This document shows positions 1-9,574 of a stretch of 64,000 bases of DNA, in pieces. The position numbers and the translations under genes were made by a program. The number at the start of each line of letters is the position of its first letter. The stretch's first letter is position 1. Location of the stretch: positions 1,984,001 to 2,048,000 of the forward strand of contig JAJFPB010000009.1 of the NCBI GenBank assembly GCA_020881915.1. The letters run 5' to 3'. This DNA comes from Paramyrothecium sp. XJ0827 (taxonomy: Eukaryota; Ascomycota; Sordariomycetes; Hypocreales; Stachybotryaceae). The notes beneath the pieces were generated by a model. The model had not been told where the DNA came from, made no database searches, and worked only from the letters and a program-made list of their open reading frames with translations.

Positions 1-48
1 TCTGGAGGGCAGTAGACATCATTTTCTTTCGAAGGTCAGCGCCAAGCT

Positions 49-1859
49 TTATCTCTCGTTAATCACACTTGAATGACTAACCTCCTTACTACGGTGGCTG
101 ATAGTGATGGCCTCGATTTCTTCGGCGGTGGTGCCTTCCTTAATGCCGTTGATTATAGGTCGGAGGAAGGCTTGTAAGTTCTCGTCGACATTGTGATCGA
201 TCTCCCCGAGGATCGTCTTGAAGAACTCCACTAGTGGTTCAATTTTCTCCTTTAGCGTTGCCAGCTCCCTGGTGGAGTTTTCCAGGATCGTCATGATCCC
301 TTGCTGTCAGGGCAAGTCAGTATATAGCGTAGGACCTCTTTAGGAGGGAGTAGCAGACCAGTTCGAGCTCCTTGTTGTTCAGCAACTGAAATTCACCTTT
401 GGCTCTCTCGAGGTTCAACTTTGCTTCGGCCAGCTGATACCTACTCACGTTGAGCTCCTCTCGCGCATTATCCAAAGCTTTAGTCCATTTTGCCTCCTCC
501 TCTCTAGCATCCTTGAGGCGGCTCATTGCATGCTCCTGCTGCTGCCTCCGTTGTTCCTTCGCTTGTTCGAGTGCAGCGTTCTGCTGCCTCTCGATCTCGG
601 CAGCGTGGGCTTTACGGATTGCTTCATCCTCAGCTCTGTCACTGCTAGACTGGCCCCCAATGGCATCCATGATACTAACAAAGATGCCCCGATCTGCCGC
701 TCCTTGGTTAGCCATCATAATCCATAGCTCAGCAAGAACTTACCTCGGACTGGTGCTGCCGTCGACGGAATGAGTCGTTGAACCATCTGTATGTCATCAA
801 ATACCGAAGGCTCGGGAATAGTAGGCGCGTATTTAAGCCACTCAACCTCACTCTCAGCACGATCTACGGCTTTCCCTGCAGCCTTAAGCTTCTTCAACAC
901 CTCCTTGATCTTTGCATTGATGACCTCTTTCTGGTCCTCGTACTTCTTCTGGTCTTCAACGGCTCCAGCTCGCCTGTGTACGGTCACTTCCTTCTCCTTG
1001 ACAATTTCGCCTACGCATCCCAAAGCGTCAGCTAGGCTCACATGTCATCATGTCCTCTCTGAAAACCATTCGGCTCCCGCATAGTGTCAAGCGACAATCA
1101 GATTTATTACCTTTCTTTGACAATGAAGTCTGATGCAGATGGAGAATGACCAGATACCAGTACTCGAACTTCTTTGTGATAGCCTCGGCGCTCTGAAGAC
1201 ACTTGTTGGCTGTCTTCTTGATGGAATCGATCTCCGGCTTAAGATTATATCTAGCGTCCTCTGGGTCCTCAAGCAGATCGATGATATAGGCAATACTACC
1301 CTCCACCGCGATCATGCTCTGGGCTGTTACTCGGATCGTGTTCATCCCATGCTGGGCATCGAGGAAGGCAAGTCGGCCGACGTCGCTGCAATGCTGGAGG
1401 TTGGTGTGGAAATATTTGGATCTGGCCGACGAATGGCAGTCGTATCAGCAGGGTCTGCCACAAAAATTATCTCACTACAACCTACGGCAAATGTCCCACG
1501 GCCGTCCCATCATCGGCCTTAACGTCCTGGCTCTCGACTTCCAGTCCTGCCGCCTGCTCAAGGTCGGCGGCCTTAAGCAGGATGGCCATAGTCGATATTG
1601 CTGACGGTGCAGCAGCAAGCGGAGCGGCCCAGTTGGTGTTGGCAACCACATTGCTGTTCTTGACGCGCTGGAGGGCAATGCTGCAAGCTTTCTGGAGCAC
1701 CAGGGCATAACTCGCCTTGCGATCCCTGGTCCTGTTATCATTCGCTGAAAGTTCAGAGGCAGGGCCGTCAGCGTTTTCTGCTCTAGAGGAATTCATAGTT
1801 GGACGTTTGTCGCATGGGAGACGCTCTTTGGGCATCGGAGGGTCGGCTTCCTTATCCAT
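49..1859 (-). CDS. Coiled-coil protein A, putative alpha-pore-forming-toxin-like (520 aa)
   Basis: Five exons read in one frame: 1859-1486, 1421-1111, 1031-744, 693-359 and 303-49, sum 1563 nt; donors and acceptors are canonical. The N-terminal third is helical with an Ala-rich stretch. Residues from about 230 on form a long coiled coil, broken near residue 325 by a short apolar tip (GIFVSIMDAIGG), followed by a very charged coiled coil rich in E, R, K and Q. Helix-tip-helix with flanking bundles recalls the ClyA/Cry6Aa/xenorhabdolysin families, but the tip is weakly hydrophobic. It is divergent from a second coiled-coil gene 870 bp away, which suggests a two-component system. I recognise no enzyme motif. 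The family call is inference; an ordinary structural coiled-coil protein is the alternative. A GTTAGT near 73 could be one more donor, so the 3' end may lie outside the window. Confidence 0.6.
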
Positions 1860-2729
1860 GATCTTCTGTGCGAGATTAGAGTTCGATTGTCACTGGACTT
1901 GGTTAAACAGCTGAGAATGTACTAGATAGAGAAACACCGAACTTGAGAGTAAGGACAGCGCGGAACAGATATATCACAACACCGGCTCCCCCCCCCCTCC
2001 CTCCTCTTTAAGAGGCCACAGGAAATGACGAGTCTTATGGCTCATGCTATGTTGTGGTAAGGGCAGAGTTCCCACGCCCTGCAGAGGTTGGGAGGGATTG
2101 CTTACAGGTTTTCTTGCAGAGTTAGGTCGTGGCATGAATTAACATTCCACCTGCTCTGACTGTGGCGATTAACATAGAAACCCTATCCTCAATGACAACT
2201 ATCCCAGAACTCTAGCGTCATTTTAGGGGTAAGCAGGTTCGGAGAAAGTTTCATTCGGTTCGTTTCAACTTAAGTCAGACTATTTAAGGTGTAAATATAT
2301 ATGGAAATACCTTATTTGTCAGCCCTTGTTTAAAGTATTTTTCAGCCGTCCCTCGTGACATTACCAATGTGAAAAGGTCTGTACCTAACCAATGGGAGAC
2401 TAAACGATTAAACAAGTGATGGAACCATTAGAGCTGTGGGGCCAAGAACTTACAGCTGTCTGGAGACACCCATGTCTGAACACGATGTGTGGGAGTGATC
2501 TCCCGTTGGCGTCTCCATGTCAAGCTGGTGGATGCCGATGGACATGAAACATGGCCACTAAAGCCCCTTGCATGGCTAATATATCAGGCGACTACCCCTA
2601 CTATTAGGTCTGCACTCTTTGATAAGGCCCCTGCCTCTTGCTGCCCATTGCGATTCAGATGGCCCACGCACCTGTGGCTTCATATCAATTCTTATGAACA
2701 ACATCAAGTAATACTTACAAGCCGCAGCA
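1860..2729. promoter_or_regulatory. Shared intergenic region of the divergent coiled-coil pair
   Basis: This 870-bp space separates the two start codons (1859 minus, 2730 plus). It holds a C-rich tract at about 1986-2006 just upstream of the left gene and an AT-rich stretch around 2280-2345. No convincing gene is seen. Its position implies that both genes can be co-regulated from here. Confidence 0.5.
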
Positions 2730-4212
2730 ATGGAGGGTATTTCGCAAAACATCACCAAGATCCAATCCCATTTCCAATCCTCCCGCCAACGCCTCACCGC
2801 CCTTGATGCCAGCGCCAAGAAGACGATCGGCAACGAGGCAATAGGAATTCGTACTTGCTTGCAGGATAGCTACACAAAGACCCAGTATATCAAGCTGCAA
2901 ATGCGCTCCTATCTCTGGCAAATCGAATATATGACCAGGCCCGAAACGACCGTCGACATGGCACCACAGATATCCTGGTTAACAAGGTCCCTTGACAGCA
3001 TCACCGTCTTGCTGGGCGACGCACATGCGTCGGCGGACCGCGCGCTGCTGTGTACTACGCAGTACACATACCTCGTGCTGGACATAGGGCAGGAGATACA
3101 GGCTGAGATTGACCGGCTGAACGAGTTTCGGTCGCAAGCCATGGGAATGGCAAGACAAGCTCAGGGCTCATTAAGCTATAGCGAGGAGATGTTGAGGCAG
3201 ACTCAGGCGAAGGTGCGCGCTAAGGAGGAAGAAATACAGATCAAGACGCGTGAGGCAAATGAAAAAATAAGCAGGAAGATTCAGCTTGAGCAAGAGATCT
3301 CGCAGAAGAATACACAGGTTGCGGAGATAGAGAGGCGTCGTAATAGCAAGAAGGAGGATGCTGGCATGGGACTGGTATGTAGTTTTCCACACCAACCGCA
3401 AGCGCAGCGTTTTATTGATTGAGGGGAGAACAGTTTTTGACAGGCGTCGGTATTTTCGCAATGCCTTTCACCGGCGGACTCTCCTTAGGATTAGCTGCAG
3501 CTGGAGCCGGTGTTGCTGGGTGAGTTGACCTACTCCACTTCTCCTCCAATGCTAGAAGCTTACTTGGAAATCTAGTTATAAGGGTTCTCGCGCAAAGGAC
3601 CTAAAGGCCGAGGCAAAGACAATCCGATCCACCGTGTCCACTCTTATTGGTGAGATATCCCAGGGCGAGCAAGCAGTCGCGAGCCTCGAGCAGGAGAAGC
3701 ACGACCTGCAGGCCCTAGTCCTGCAATACCAAGAGGAGATTTCAGCCCGCAAGTCGAAGCACGAGGGCTACCAGAGGGAACTCTCCGAGGCCTGCTGCGT
3801 GCTAGACGATATCACGACGCTAAAGGGTGTTGCGGAGTCCACCACCGCCAGTGTGAAAGATACCAACTGCGAACTACAGAAGATCAAACAGAGCTTAGAT
3901 TACTGCAGCTCTCTAATCCAGGCTAATTCCACCGACATCTCAGCCTCAGCAGGTGGCATGGAGCGAATTGAGGGGTTCATTGGATCATCTCCTGAGTCGT
4001 CTACCCTCCGGCGCGTGAGGGAGTTCAGAAAGCAGAAGAACGCCATGCAGCAGGTCTCCAAGACGCTCGAGAAGATCTATAGGGAGGCCCCGTTCCTGCT
4101 CCCGAGCCAGGAGACGAAAGTCCTGGATATCAAGCCGTTGGATGTTAGTGTAGCGCCAGTTGTGAAGGTTGGCGACGAGATTCCTGAGGTGTGCTACTTC
4201 GAAAGGGCTTGA
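2730..4212 (+). CDS. Coiled-coil protein B with central hydrophobic hairpin, putative alpha-pore-forming-toxin-like (455 aa)
   Basis: Exons 2730-3374, 3434-3519 and 3576-4212 join in frame to 455 codons plus stop. Residues 1-130 form a helical head. Residues about 130-215 are a strongly charged coiled coil (many E, K, Q, R heptads). Residues about 216-245 are glycine- and alanine-rich and apolar (FLTGVGIFAMPF, then GLAAAGAGVAG). A second coiled coil fills about 246-315, followed by a helical tail. Two antiparallel coiled coils flanking a membrane-capable hairpin is the architecture of ClyA, Hbl/Nhe and XaxA/YaxA-type alpha-pore-formers. There is no signal peptide. That the second exon holds mainly the hairpin is notable. 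Membrane insertion and toxicity are inferred from architecture only; a membrane-tethered coiled-coil protein is possible. Confidence 0.65.
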
Positions 4213-5058
4213 AGGAGATACCGGATGGCGTTGTGTAGTGCTGAATAACAGATTGTAAACGCGTAATATGGGCTAATCAGACCGAGTTTTCAGATCATGA
4301 TATAGTCATGATAACCTGCTGTGAGGAACGTAATACGCTACTATTTCCGGATGCAAGGTCAGCATAGTTGACATGCGAGTGCACCCTACAAGCTATTGGA
4401 GTGGTGCACTCTGATACCAACTGCGTTGCCCCAGCAGGCTGTAATTTCAGATGGAATATTACGAAAAAGGAGAATAGGGGGGATGAAAAAAAAAAAATAG
4501 TTGAAATGGATCGCCCAGAAAACGATGTCATATAACTATACAAATCAATCACAAATAGTTTGGCTCCCATGGCATCCCTCCCGGATTAACTTCCCAGAAA
4601 CAGCTGCATTTCTGTGCCAGTTAGCCACAGCACTGCCCTGGACTTTCTTCTTTGTGTTACTCTGGATTGGTGCGCAACCGTAGAATAATGGTCTGCTTCA
4701 AATTTACTTGTTCCGAACGCTTGGAACTCTTGAGGTGCTAGTATAAACAATCCTCGGGGCCATTGCCACCGTCTTTCTGCGGTACATGCTACTATCGCTG
4801 TTTGATTTCAGGTTGTATAATAGGAGTGAAGGTACCTAGGTTCTAAAATTTACCTACACATCCCGCCTCGCTCTGGATTTTCAAGTTTCAATCATGGACA
4901 CTGTCTGCCAAAAGCCTCTTATAATGAGCTTTTTGTTCTTGATAACCCGTCAGATATCAATTTTGTAATTTCTGAACTGTTCAGCTCAAACATCAATGAT
5001 TGGCCAAAGTGAGTGTAATTGTTACCTTCGGTCCATGATTTCCATGATGTCCCAGGGC
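4213..5058. other. Intergenic, no gene seen
   Basis: AT-richer spacer with an A12 run near 4485-4497. No open frame here looks coding. It contains the 3' end of protein B and the 3' flank of the convergent GNAT gene. Confidence 0.5.
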
Positions 5059-5811
5059 CTATAGCGCACTCCGTATTCTCTTTGGTGGCCGCACCATCGC
5101 AACAACATTGTAAGTTCCGTATGTATCTGGGCGCACCGGCAGATTAAGCGACTTTTGAGCTTCGAAGCCAAAGAGTTTCTTGTATATCGGCAGGCCAACC
5201 TCAGTCGCGTCAAGGTAAAACTCCACACCCAATGCATCAGCTTGGCGACATCCCCAGTCGACGAGGGTCGAAGCAAGACCCTTGGTCTGGTACTCTGGAT
5301 CTACTCCAACAAATTCTCCCACTAAATCGGAAAGTTAGTATCACCTCTGTGATGAAGCAGCATATGAGCCACCAGATCAGGCATGGATATGCGACTCACT
5401 CCAGTGCAGCCTTTGCCCCATGACGGCCGCTCTATTTCTAGCCATCCCCCCCCACAGAGCGTCACTAAGCTCTGCGTCCCAGCTAGATGGAAAGGGTGGG
5501 AGCGGAATATCTTGCGATCCATCAGATTGAAGAGGGTGGTGTCTACCGAACGCCACAAGTGTTTTGTCTCGAGAAAGATCTTCCACCACGAATGTCAACA
5601 ACTTTGACGGCCCAGCAAGAATGCCAATCGTCCATACTTGGTTCAACCACTTCCGAGTCTCTTCATCCTCAGGTGTCACATAGTCAAAGAGTTTGTGTGA
5701 TTTGTTAAAGGAAGCAAACCATAGCCCCGTGATGTCTTCCACGTCATCCAACGTGGCCTTTCTGACATGGAACCCAGGAGGCGGATGGTGAGGCAGCTCG
5801 ATATGAACCAT
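5059..5811 (-). CDS. GNAT-family N-acetyltransferase (224 aa)
   Basis: Two exons, 5811-5400 and 5321-5059, joined over a 78-nt intron with GTGAGT donor and TTTAG acceptor; the codon ATG spans the junction. The C-terminal half has the acetyl-CoA-binding motif A of GNAT enzymes: a beta strand (MGEFVGVDPEYQ) then Q-T-K-G-L-A, equivalent to Q/R-x-x-G-x-G/A, followed by an Ala/Leu helix and the LYKKLGF-like segment (IYKKLFGFEAQKS). The protein should move acetyl from acetyl-CoA to an amine; the substrate is not readable. The start MVHIELPHHPP is chosen because the usual N-terminal 'FHVRKATLDDVEDI' strand-helix follows it; an upstream extension to 5997 is unlikely. It sits next to a PLP decarboxylase, so an amine substrate made there is conceivable. 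Confidence 0.85.
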
Positions 5812-6350
5812 TGTAAGAGTCAGCGATCTAGTGTGATTGTTGCTGGGATTGAGAGCTTCGGAATGAACATGATGGGGAACAAAGAGAGAATCGCAAGGCT
5901 CGACGCAATTTTTTATTTCCCGCGTCAGCCCAGATTTTTTAGAAAGGGTTACACTCGAGTCGAGGGAACGGCGGCTGACTGCATCTAGACCCCTCATTCA
6001 GGGCTGACAAGAACAAGCGATTAAGTGAGCATAACATTATAAATTACGAATTGAATCGGCTGCCCCTACATTTGCCAATCATAGTCTGACAAGCTGGCAT
6101 GCAGCACTGAGGGTCTCGGCGGCCAGCCCGGTTCAGCTGGGATGCGGGACGCCATATCGACATTTTGGGAAAGCGGAGACGGCCTCAATTCCTGGGCATT
6201 ACTTGAAATAAGTATCCGGCAATTATTGAATGAAATTTGATAGTGAGTGCTCCCCTTATCAAGCGCATCCTTCATAGGTCTTAAGCCAACTAGAATTGAC
6301 TTTCAACAAAAGCTCTATAGGCGGCTGCAAACAGTCTACCTTGAAGAGAC
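5812..6350. promoter_or_regulatory. Divergent promoter region, GNAT and PLP decarboxylase
   Basis: 540 bp between the two start codons. I see no clear TATA box or palindromic regulator site and no supported gene. Confidence 0.35.
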
Positions 6351-9300
6351 ATGATGAGCGAAATAATGACTATTAGCCAACCAAGAACGACAATACTGAC
6401 CTTGAGTATTACACCGGGCCATAAAACAACACAAAAAGCTCTCGTCTCTAGGCCGACGGAGGATGATGTTATCCAGAAAATTTTCCATGCATCCAGGCAT
6501 CAATGGATTGATGACCCTGTCATCAGCCAATGGCGCAACCCGGAGCATCACGTACACCGCGTCCTTTCCGAAGCAAATCATTTTTACCACCAATGGAAAT
6601 CTGTGCAGCAGCAAACTACGAGCTCGACGCCATTCGCTGCCGTTGCTTACTCTCTGTGGCTCGACACTGGTCGTGTGCTTGCGGAGGCAGGCCTGCCATG
6701 GCATAATAACCAGGTCAATCTGCCCGATGAGGTTGATAGTAGTTGGCCTTTCCACTTCAAAGAGTATGAATCTCAAGCTCTGCAAGCATTTGGTTCTCGA
6801 GTTGGCGACCCAAAACCTTCGGGATACATCTGCAACTACAGCGAGGCGAACTGCTACTGCATACGAGCCTTGCAGCAAGAGCTTAGGAAGGTCTATCCAA
6901 CTCGACAGCCTCTCCTTGTGTACGACCACTTTGACCCTGTTTTGATCACATGCTTTGAAAAGTTCTTTGGCCTCGAGGTGCATCGGGTGAGCCTGTCTAG
7001 CGCATACTCGAATATCAATGAGGACCTGCTCAGTGTTACTTCCGAGGGAACGCGTCCAATCATTTTCGCGGCGACTGTAGGAAACATCGACACGCAATCC
7101 GACAACCTCGGAGTCATGGCCGAGCTTTCTACAGAATTCCCTTCTCTTTTGCATGTGGATGCTTTTCGAAGCTTCAACTATATCACTACAATACCGGAGG
7201 ATGACAGGCAAAAGCAGAGCATGGAGAGACTACGGCTAGGGCTCAAGCAACCAAACCAGCCTCTGAGGTCCAATGATGGGCTACTCGTGGCAAGCACTAT
7301 AGTTGCCGGGGGCCTAAATGGATCACGCCATGCCCCAGCAGCTGCTCTGAAACTCGCATTGCTAGGTGGTGAGCCGGTAAGAGTGGCTTATATTCGAGCT
7401 TTCGACTCAACCTTGGGAGGCTCTCGCGATGCCATACCCCCCCTCTGGCTGTCCACGTATGAGGAGAGGCTTGGTGAGTTTGGTATCAGAGAGCTCTGTA
7501 GATATCTTGCAGATTTGCGTGCCGCAGTCTTGTCAGCCTTGCGGTTCCACGGAATATCAGCTAACTCGAGGCCTTACTGCCTTGATATAGTGGTTGGAAA
7601 ATGCACGACATTCCAGAAACATCAGCTCCTACAACTGGGAGGCCTGATGAGGAGAGACGGCGACATCATTCTTACAATACAACCTGGCTTGGCTTTGTCT
7701 CGCCTGGCTTCCCTTCAGCAACCCCAAATTTCTTTGCTTCAGACCACCTTCGAAGATCACAGTTATCCCCCCCACAAGGACTTCGCAGATTTATACAAGG
7801 TGCATCATCGCAGGCTGGCTGGGATTAAGAACATGATCCAATGCTGGAAAACCCTAACACCGTCAACGGCGGGTTATCCTCTTCACATGGGCTCTTACTC
7901 TGCTCTAGGACCTGTTATTGGATGCTTCTGGCAGCTAAACATCCCAAAGGACTGGATTAAAATCATGTCGCATGAGATGCTCGCGTCTCGTTTACAAGCT
8001 TTTGGAGTCCAAAACGCTCGACGTCAGACACTATTTAAAGGCGGCTTCACGAATGGCAGTACGATGGGCAACCGTTGTGCGATCCATACGGCTCTTGCGA
8101 ACGTCCCTAACGGTCATGTTTACTTCTCAACTGAGACGCACTACAGCGTCGCCAAGACGCTGCGGGACTGCGACAAACTGACTAACCGATGGTCTGGGGG
8201 GAGACCTCGATATTCTAAGATACAATGTGCTAGTAACGGTAGTATCCTTGTAGATGTCCTTGTCCAACAAGCCTTAATGGACAAGAAGCAATGCATCGAA
8301 CATGGCCAAGAATACCGTGTGATACTCTTCGCAAATATCGGTACCACATTTAGAGGAGGGCGAGATAATCTCGTCGATATTTATAGCGGCTTGAAAGATG
8401 TCGGTATCGCCATCTCCTACATACACATCGACGGAGCGTTTGATCTTGGATTCGACACCTGTGGACTCAAGTTGGGACGCCCTGGGGCTATCGATGCCAC
8501 AGGTATGCCCTTCATACAAGGAGTCACCATCAGTCATCACAAAGCGCTGGGACAGATGGTCTCGGGGGAAGTTTTGTGCCTAAGTCCAGATGATCAGATG
8601 TTTATGCCGAGCTCCGATATTGACCCCATGATCATTTTCGAGACATGGCTTTATAGCCGGATCTATCTGGCTCACGACCTCGCTATTATGCGAACTTCCG
8701 GTCTTGAAAATGCAACGTACTTGGAGTTGGGCCTCCAGAAGATTGGCATGGCCACGAAGAGAAACCCTACCAGCCTCATTACGGTGTTGGAGAGACCGCC
8801 GTCATGGATTGTGGAAGAATTCTCGCTGCGGCCTGAGGGCGATTGGGTCCACTTCATCACCATGCCTCACATCTCCAAAGACACTATAAATTTCTTCATC
8901 AACAGAATCTCTTCTGTAGATCATGCATGCTCTGCTGCGTTCAGTTGCGTGAGTCCGTTGCTCAGCGAGATCACGAGTCACCCAATCGAGCTAAAGCGCA
9001 TTCAGTGTCGAGGCACTCTGACTGATCGGGTTTATGAGCTGGTACCATCTCTTAAGCCAACGGCTTCTGTGTTTTCGACAAGTCCTAACAGTCTCGCTCT
9101 CACTGTCAAGTCCAGTATTCGTGGTGCTCTGTCTATTGCGGCAGTCGATCAGCGAGAAAATATTCAAATGGTCATCATGGCAGAGTCCTTACGTAACCAA
9201 TCCATTCAGGTCGGCCCTCTCTTGATAAAAAACGAATTGGTTTCGAGCGTACCTACGATTGTCGATGTGACAAGGCAGCTTTTAGGTTTGATGGCTAGGC

Positions 9301-9356
9301 ATTTGAAGGCGACGATAACAATGACTAGCGCAAGCTACAGCATATATACATTTTGA
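6351..9356 (+). CDS. Tandem PLP-dependent (group II) decarboxylase-like protein, second half histidine-decarboxylase-like (1001 aa)
   Basis: Single uninterrupted 3-kb frame with no intron, unlike most neighbours. Two pyridoxal-decarboxylase folds sit in series. The second (about residues 505-880) has the full signature: FTNGSTMGN, a FSTETHYSVAK segment typical of bacterial-type histidine decarboxylases, HIDGAFD with D694 (pyridine-nitrogen aspartate) and SHHK with K731 as the PLP lysine, then the EGDWVHFITMP segment. The first (about 90-480) keeps GYICNYSEAN and HVDAF (D270) but has STIVAGGLNGS where the lysine motif should be, so it is probably catalytically dead. About 120 C-terminal residues are unassigned. 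Expected reaction is decarboxylation of an amino acid to an amine; the substrate is not established. The first ATG at 6351 is used. TF and tyrosinase genes follow. Confidence 0.85.
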   Translation: MMSEIMTISQPRTTILTLSITPGHKTTQKALVSRPTEDDVIQKIFHASRHQWIDDPVISQWRNPEHHVHRVLSEANHFYHQWKSVQQQTTSSTPFAAVAYSLWLDTGRVLAEAGLPWHNNQVNLPDEVDSSWPFHFKEYESQALQAFGSRVGDPKPSGYICNYSEANCYCIRALQQELRKVYPTRQPLLVYDHFDPVLITCFEKFFGLEVHRVSLSSAYSNINEDLLSVTSEGTRPIIFAATVGNIDTQSDNLGVMAELSTEFPSLLHVDAFRSFNYITTIPEDDRQKQSMERLRLGLKQPNQPLRSNDGLLVASTIVAGGLNGSRHAPAAALKLALLGGEPVRVAYIRAFDSTLGGSRDAIPPLWLSTYEERLGEFGIRELCRYLADLRAAVLSALRFHGISANSRPYCLDIVVGKCTTFQKHQLLQLGGLMRRDGDIILTIQPGLALSRLASLQQPQISLLQTTFEDHSYPPHKDFADLYKVHHRRLAGIKNMIQCWKTLTPSTAGYPLHMGSYSALGPVIGCFWQLNIPKDWIKIMSHEMLASRLQAFGVQNARRQTLFKGGFTNGSTMGNRCAIHTALANVPNGHVYFSTETHYSVAKTLRDCDKLTNRWSGGRPRYSKIQCASNGSILVDVLVQQALMDKKQCIEHGQEYRVILFANIGTTFRGGRDNLVDIYSGLKDVGIAISYIHIDGAFDLGFDTCGLKLGRPGAIDATGMPFIQGVTISHHKALGQMVSGEVLCLSPDDQMFMPSSDIDPMIIFETWLYSRIYLAHDLAIMRTSGLENATYLELGLQKIGMATKRNPTSLITVLERPPSWIVEEFSLRPEGDWVHFITMPHISKDTINFFINRISSVDHACSAAFSCVSPLLSEITSHPIELKRIQCRGTLTDRVYELVPSLKPTASVFSTSPNSLALTVKSSIRGALSIAAVDQRENIQMVIMAESLRNQSIQVGPLLIKNELVSSVPTIVDVTRQLLGLMARHLKATITMTSASYSIYTF

Positions 9357-9574
9357 TCACAAAGAAGATAGACTATAAACCTAGACACACCATGGTTCTC
9401 GATAGATACAGCGTTCACATGATTGAGTCGTGATCGTATGCATCCCAGCATTTGTTTTCGATCAATTTTGCATCATGAGGAGATTGTGCTGGTAATCGAA
9501 ATGACATTTGACGTCAGTCCTTAACATCATTGATTAGATTGAAAACGGAAATATAGTACCAATTGTCGCGATGA

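Noticed and set aside
6336..7211. 291-aa frame on the minus strand
   Set aside because: It is antisense to the PLP decarboxylase, which has clear family motifs; the antisense product has none.
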